Part shown: piece after piece, positions 60,908 to 64,000 of the stretch
Position numbering within the stretch: the stretch's first letter is position 1
Layout of the letters: each line of letters starts with the position of its first letter
Assembly: GCF_047971665.1 (NCBI RefSeq)
Contig: NZ_JBKEAA010000019.1
Coordinates: 71,265 to 135,264 of the forward strand
Source of the DNA: Castellaniella sp047971665
GTDB lineage: Bacteria; Pseudomonadota; Gammaproteobacteria; Burkholderiales; Burkholderiaceae_B
Reading direction: 5' to 3'
DNA length: 64,000 nt
Made by a program: the position numbers and the translations under genes
The notes under the pieces: generated by a model
What the model saw: only the letters and a program-made list of their open reading frames with translations
The model's database searches: none
What the model was told of the DNA's origin: nothing

Positions 60908-61843
60908 GTGTCGGTTCATGATGCTTGGAATCTAGCCTGTCGCCTATTCGAGAGCGGGCAGCCCATCCGATCTGCCTTGTTGTCGCAGGCAGATCTGGTA
61001 GGGCTCAAATCCCTGGGCAGTGCAGTTCGGCCTGCAGGTGCTGGCGGCGGCATGGTCTTATGTCCCTGCTGCGCCCAGCATCGTCTTCTGGTGATTGATC
61101 TGGGCAAAGGGCGACAGTGCCGTTGTCCAGACTGCGGGCCGGTGGATGTGGGGGTTAATGACTTTGATGCCTGGGCAATTGATGACGCCTGGATGCAGCG
61201 ATCACTGAGGCGGGCGCTGGATATCCAGAGCCGCGACGGGACTATTGAGCTGGATAAAGGCGTGTGGCGCATTGGTGGTGCGCGTCAGTCCCCTGTCGTC
61301 CTGGCCAGAGACCTTCTGCGTGTTTTGAAGGCTCCGAGTCTGCTTGATCGTGTGCGTGTACCAGGTGGTGCCATTCGCCTGATTACTCCGGTCGCGCTTG
61401 ATGTCTACTCGTTGCCGTTTGGTGCCGACGTTCGGTGGCTTCCGCTGCAGGAGCGATTTGCTCTGTACGGGGGTGGGATTTCCGCCATCGGCCTGTTGGA
61501 TGAGCCGTCATTGACCCCTTCTCCGGAACCGGTGGCATCGCCAGATCCTATTGCCCCAGCTCACGGGCCGTTTTCTGAAGATTTTAGGTGGGTGACGGTG
61601 CCGCAGGTCCAGGACGCTCCAATCCGCCTGACGCCGACGCAGGCTGCGGTATTTAGGGCGCTGTGGCAACTCAAGGGAAAGCCAGTGCCAGGCCTGCGAG
61701 TGATGAAGGCTGCTGGTAGCGGGAGCACGAAGCCTGGCGACCTATTCAAAGGTCAGAACTATGCCTTGGCTCGTCGGGCGTTCAAGGCCCTGGTTGAGAT
61801 TAATGACAGAGAAGGCTTGTACTCGATGCCTTGTGCAAGGTAG
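60908..61843 (+). CDS. Uncharacterised zinc-ribbon protein, partner of the preceding gene
   Basis: 311 aa, GTG start. Cysteines 52, 55, 73 and 76 (CPCC, CPDC) form a zinc ribbon in residues 50-78. The middle part has VVLARDLLRVLKAPSLLDRV. The C-terminal about 90 residues (LTPTQAAVFRALWQLKGKPV, GLRVMKAAGSGSTKPGDLFK) look like a winged helix. It could recognise nucleic acid together with the preceding protein. No family name can be given. Confidence 0.65.
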   Translation: MSVHDAWNLACRLFESGQPIRSALLSQADLVGLKSLGSAVRPAGAGGGMVLCPCCAQHRLLVIDLGKGRQCRCPDCGPVDVGVNDFDAWAIDDAWMQRSLRRALDIQSRDGTIELDKGVWRIGGARQSPVVLARDLLRVLKAPSLLDRVRVPGGAIRLITPVALDVYSLPFGADVRWLPLQERFALYGGGISAIGLLDEPSLTPSPEPVASPDPIAPAHGPFSEDFRWVTVPQVQDAPIRLTPTQAAVFRALWQLKGKPVPGLRVMKAAGSGSTKPGDLFKGQNYALARRAFKALVEINDREGLYSMPCAR

Positions 61844-61863
61844 GTAGCCAGTGGCCGGTGTCT

Positions 61864-63038
61864 TTATTGCCTGCAATTTCCAGCCTTGCGATACCCAGCG
61901 GCCAAAGCATCAGCCTCGGTGGAAAACAGTACACGGTTGTGCTTGGCCACGCGGCCGTAGCTGGGGCATCCATGGGGTAGGTGATAAACGTGGCTATTGC
62001 GGTTTCCGATGATTTGCACGGCTGCGGATTCGGCCGGATTGATCCCAGTGGTTGCCTTGGCCAGGATTGGGGCGGAGGCGGGTATTCCTCTCAGCCCATC
62101 ACGGGACGGCTTCTGGCCAAGTTTCCATTTTTTCTCGCCGGTGACATAGGGGTTTTGGTGGCCCATGACCTTGGTGATGCGGCGGTCACGTTCAATCTCC
62201 CATGCGGACACTGGATGCTGATGATCCCAGGCCATCAGGATCTGCTGCTGGCCCTTTGACAGTGTCAAGCCGTAGCGGTCAGCCATGTAGAACGTCACGC
62301 GGGCTACCAGTCCCTTTGCTTCATCTCTGGGCTCGGTCGTGCGGGCCTTGAAATCCGTGCGAGTCGGGCATTGCCCATACTGGAGGGGCTGGTTCTTTTG
62401 CACCATGCCGTAGTTAAAGTTGCTGCGGTCCCCATTGACCTCGCCCACGGACGGTGCAAGATTGTGGAGGTCGGACTCCATGACGCCGAAAACAGGATCG
62501 TTGGCCACGCAGTTCTTGCGTCCGCCGTTTTGCCAGCATTGGCGTTGGTGGCCGAAGGTCCAGGCTGGGACGATATGCTCCCACTCGATTCTGGCTGCAC
62601 GATTGGCATTTTTGCGGGGCGTGTAGCCGCACGATGCCAGATCCACGCGTCCACCACTTTTTCCCGTCCACTGCCAGGTGCAGCCGCAATAGAGGGTACC
62701 TTCTGTCGTGTGGTTTCGGTCGGCGTATACCTGCTGCCTGGCCTCGACCTTGGCTGCCTGGCCTCGACCTTGGCTGCCTGGCCTCGACCTTGGCTGCCTG
62801 GCCTCGACCTTGGCTGCCTGGCCTCGACCTTGGCTGCCTGGCCTCGACCTTGGCTGCCTGGCCTCGACCTTGGCTGCCTGGCCTCGACCTTGGCTGCCTG
62901 GCCTCGACCTTGGCTGCCTGGCCTCGACCTTGGCTGCCTGGCCTCGACCTTGGCTGCCTGGAACGAGCTGGGGGCTGCTGATGATGGGAGCGGTATGGCG
63001 CCTGCGATGATCGCCAGGCAGATGAGGATGATTTTCAC
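61864..63038 (-). pseudogene. Secreted endonuclease I gene, out of frame in this sequence because of a 20-bp repeat array
   Basis: The start is GTG 63038: VKIILICLAIIAGAIPLPSS is a signal peptide, followed by AAPSSFQAAKVEA. The catalytic part lies in another frame: YADRNHTTEGTLYCGCTWQW, KSGGRVDLASCGY, ARIEWEHIVPAW and SNFNYGMVQKN are endonuclease I (EndA/NucM) motifs. A C-terminal Ada-like metal-binding segment follows (SHVYHLPHGCPSYGRV, from about 62010). With one repeat copy the frames join perfectly (EARQQVYADRN). Eleven copies shift the frame by two, so the active domain is not made as a secreted protein. Loss of one copy or gain of two would restore it. Translation of the domain from an internal start such as ATG 62646 would lack the signal. 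Confidence 0.85.
62741..62960. repeat. Eleven perfect 20-bp tandem repeats inside the endonuclease gene
   Basis: The unit GCCTCGACCTTGGCTGCCTG occurs eleven times without a mismatch (220 bp), with a partial copy at 62731-62740. In the gene's sense strand the unit is CAGGCAGCCAAGGTCGAGGC. Because 20 is not a multiple of three, each gain or loss changes the reading frame; three units encode 20 residues (QAAKVEA-RQPRSRP-GSQGRG). Confidence 0.95.
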
Positions 63039-63116
63039 GGAGCTGATGCGGTAAGAAGCAAGCACTAGTAGGTCGATGCTTGCCCAGTTTTGGGTCCGTG
63101 CCACCCTACCATAGAT

Positions 63117-63332
63117 CTACCGCTTCGCTTCGTCAGCGAATAGGATCGCTGCGGCTTCTGCCGTGGCGTGGGGTAGGACGTCAGCGACTACTTCGTTGGT
63201 TTTCTCACAGATGCTGGCAATGAGCCGCAAGGTCGCTTCGTGATGGGATGGGTCTTGGCGGCCGATCTGGGCATGAATTGCGATGGCCTGCAGAGCAGAG
63301 TCGTATTCATCGAGTGCAACGAGAAGGGGCAT
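63117..63332 (-). CDS. Small protein of unknown function, last gene of the island
   Basis: 71 aa: MPLLVALDEYDSALQAIAIH followed by helical text AQIGRQDPSHHEATLRLIAS. GGAG seven bases before ATG 63332 decides the start over the in-frame ATG at 63350. No domain recognised. The 230 bases from here to the right terminal repeat hold nothing I can assign. Confidence 0.5.
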   Translation of the reverse strand: MPLLVALDEYDSALQAIAIHAQIGRQDPSHHEATLRLIASICEKTNEVVADVLPHATAEAAAILFADEAKR

Positions 63333-63562
63333 GGGGGTACTCCGAGCCACTGAAAGTGCCTCATCTTATCTCTTGCTTGGGCAGGGTATGTTGTGAACCG
63401 TGCTATTTATGTCGCACCTACCTCATTGATTCAATGGGCATTCTGCGTGTGCCGCTGGCGGCAGGTTCACGATATTTTTCTGAGATTCTGAGAGGAAAAG
63501 AGGGCCAAACTGCCAGAAGTGGGGGCAATGACCGGGAGGCCGTGGCACACGCAGAGCCGCGA

Positions 63563-63629
63563 GAGTGGCGCACCACGCGGGGATCGCCCAAAACAAAACG
63601 CCCGACAGAGAACTGTCAGGCGCTTGTTT

Positions 63630-63635
<6 letters not shown>
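63563..63635. repeat. Right copy of the 73-bp island-flanking direct repeat (attR-like)
   Basis: Same orientation as 23548-23620 with four differences. It covers the tRNA transcription terminator and runs six bases into the tRNA 3' end (TGGTGG, reverse of CCACCA). The intact tRNA continues to the right, so this side keeps a working tRNA gene. Confidence 0.75.
63591..63622 (-). terminator. Terminator of the tRNA-Ala gene
   Basis: On the minus strand CGCCTGACAG-TTCT-CTGTCGGGCG forms a stem with one mismatch, followed by TTTTGTTT. It starts eight bases after the tRNA 3' end. The left island copy of this hairpin (23584-23607) is perfect. Confidence 0.75.
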
Positions 63636-63705
<70 letters not shown>

Positions 63706-63762
63706 GAAAGACGAGCATTCTAACACAGAAAAGACCGACGATAAGTGCTAGCCCTGTCCAAT

Positions 63763-63812
63763 ATCAGATGAGTCTGAAGGGGGCCTGGTGATTCCAACAT
63801 CAGATGAGTCTG
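63763..63812. repeat. Pair of 14-bp direct repeats at a transposase-gene end
   Basis: ATCAGATGAGTCTG occurs at 63763-63776 and 63799-63812, each preceded by TCCAAyAT-like sequence. Repeats spaced 36 bases apart just upstream of a transposase-like gene resemble transposase binding sites at an IS or transposon end. Confidence 0.5.
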
Positions 63813-63845
63813 GAGCTTTGGCCGCGGGTCGTCGATCATCGGGAG

Positions 63846-64000
63846 ATGATCTTGACCTTGCACGACGAACGGCTCACCAGCCTGGAGAGCCTGGAACAAT
63901 TTCTGGCCGGCACCGCTGGGCTCGATCCACAGGTCGCCGACGGCACCGAGGCGCAGCGCCACGCGCACGTCCTGTCGGTGCTGCAGCGCTTTCGATACCA
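63846..64000 (+). CDS. Transposase/integrase-like gene, N-terminal part (cut by window edge)
   Basis: Open frame to the window end: MILTLHDERLTSLESLEQFL and AGTAGLDPQVADGTEAQRHA followed by VLSVLQRFRY. The N terminus resembles those of DDE integrase-type transposases in which a short helical region with EQFL and a later V-L-x-R-F element precede the HTH. An upstream in-frame ATG at 63804 lies on the terminal repeat, so 63846 is preferred. Only 51 codons are visible and the family is uncertain. Confidence 0.4.
   Translation, partial: MILTLHDERLTSLESLEQFLAGTAGLDPQVADGTEAQRHAHVLSVLQRFRY

Noticed and set aside
62741..62960. CRISPR-like array
   Set aside because: The 20-bp units are directly joined with no spacers and lie within a coding gene. 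It is a tandem repeat, not a CRISPR.
63333..63562. Gene or ncRNA between the last island gene and the right repeat
   Set aside because: Short frames only, no start context or structure worth calling.

Overview
The window is GC-rich and reads like a chromosome of a betaproteobacterium in the order Burkholderiales, most likely Alcaligenaceae-like. The evidence is a complete protocatechuate 4,5-cleavage locus of the Comamonas/Sphingobium pmd/lig type, a livKHMGF transporter, YnfA, and AraC/LysR regulators. This placement is inferred from gene content; no marker gene is present to prove it. REGION 1 (1-23.1 kb, chromosomal catabolism). After a truncated EamA transporter, a marR-MFS pair, an SDR gene and ynfA, a continuous aromatic-acid locus begins. 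PobA (4648-5832) makes protocatechuate from 4-hydroxybenzoate. Two LigAB-type extradiol dioxygenases (6903-8116 and 15559-16814) open the ring. LigC (16817) makes 2-pyrone-4,6-dicarboxylate, LigI hydrolyses it, LigU tautomerises and LigJ hydrates oxalomesaconate, and LigK splits the product into pyruvate and oxaloacetate. A branched-chain-type ABC importer follows in the same direction; its last ATPase is fused to a hemerythrin domain. Two paralogous AraC regulators flank pobA and a LysR regulator is divergent from the lig operon. REGION 2 (23.2-63.6 kb, genomic island). A 73-bp imperfect direct repeat (23548-23620 and 63563-63635) brackets about 40 kb. The right copy ends in the 3' terminus of an intact tRNA-Ala(CGC). 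IS3-family debris abuts the left copy. Inside, from left to right: (a) a defence-like cluster at 23.6-34.6 kb, with a 1112-aa sacsin/HSP90-type ATPase carrying a NOV/DUF3883 nuclease-like tail, divergent from an overlapping operon of UvrD helicase fused to a Cas4/AddB-like Fe-S nuclease, a type III-like DNA methyltransferase and a DEAH helicase-endonuclease; (b) a phage-like block at 34.6-57.5 kb with lysis cassette (Rz1/Rz, endolysin, holin), HK97 head genes, terminases, HNH, replication and recombination genes and a serine recombinase, but no tail genes at all; (c) cargo at 57.5-63.3 kb with a lipoprotein, an XRE/ImmA pair divergent from two uncharacterised genes, and a secreted endonuclease I gene whose reading frame is broken by eleven 20-bp tandem repeats. 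The head-only gene set resembles capsid-forming phage satellites that borrow helper tails, although the lysis module is atypical for them. REGION 3 (63.6-64.0 kb): the tRNA-Ala gene, then the start of a transposase/integrase-like gene cut by the window edge.
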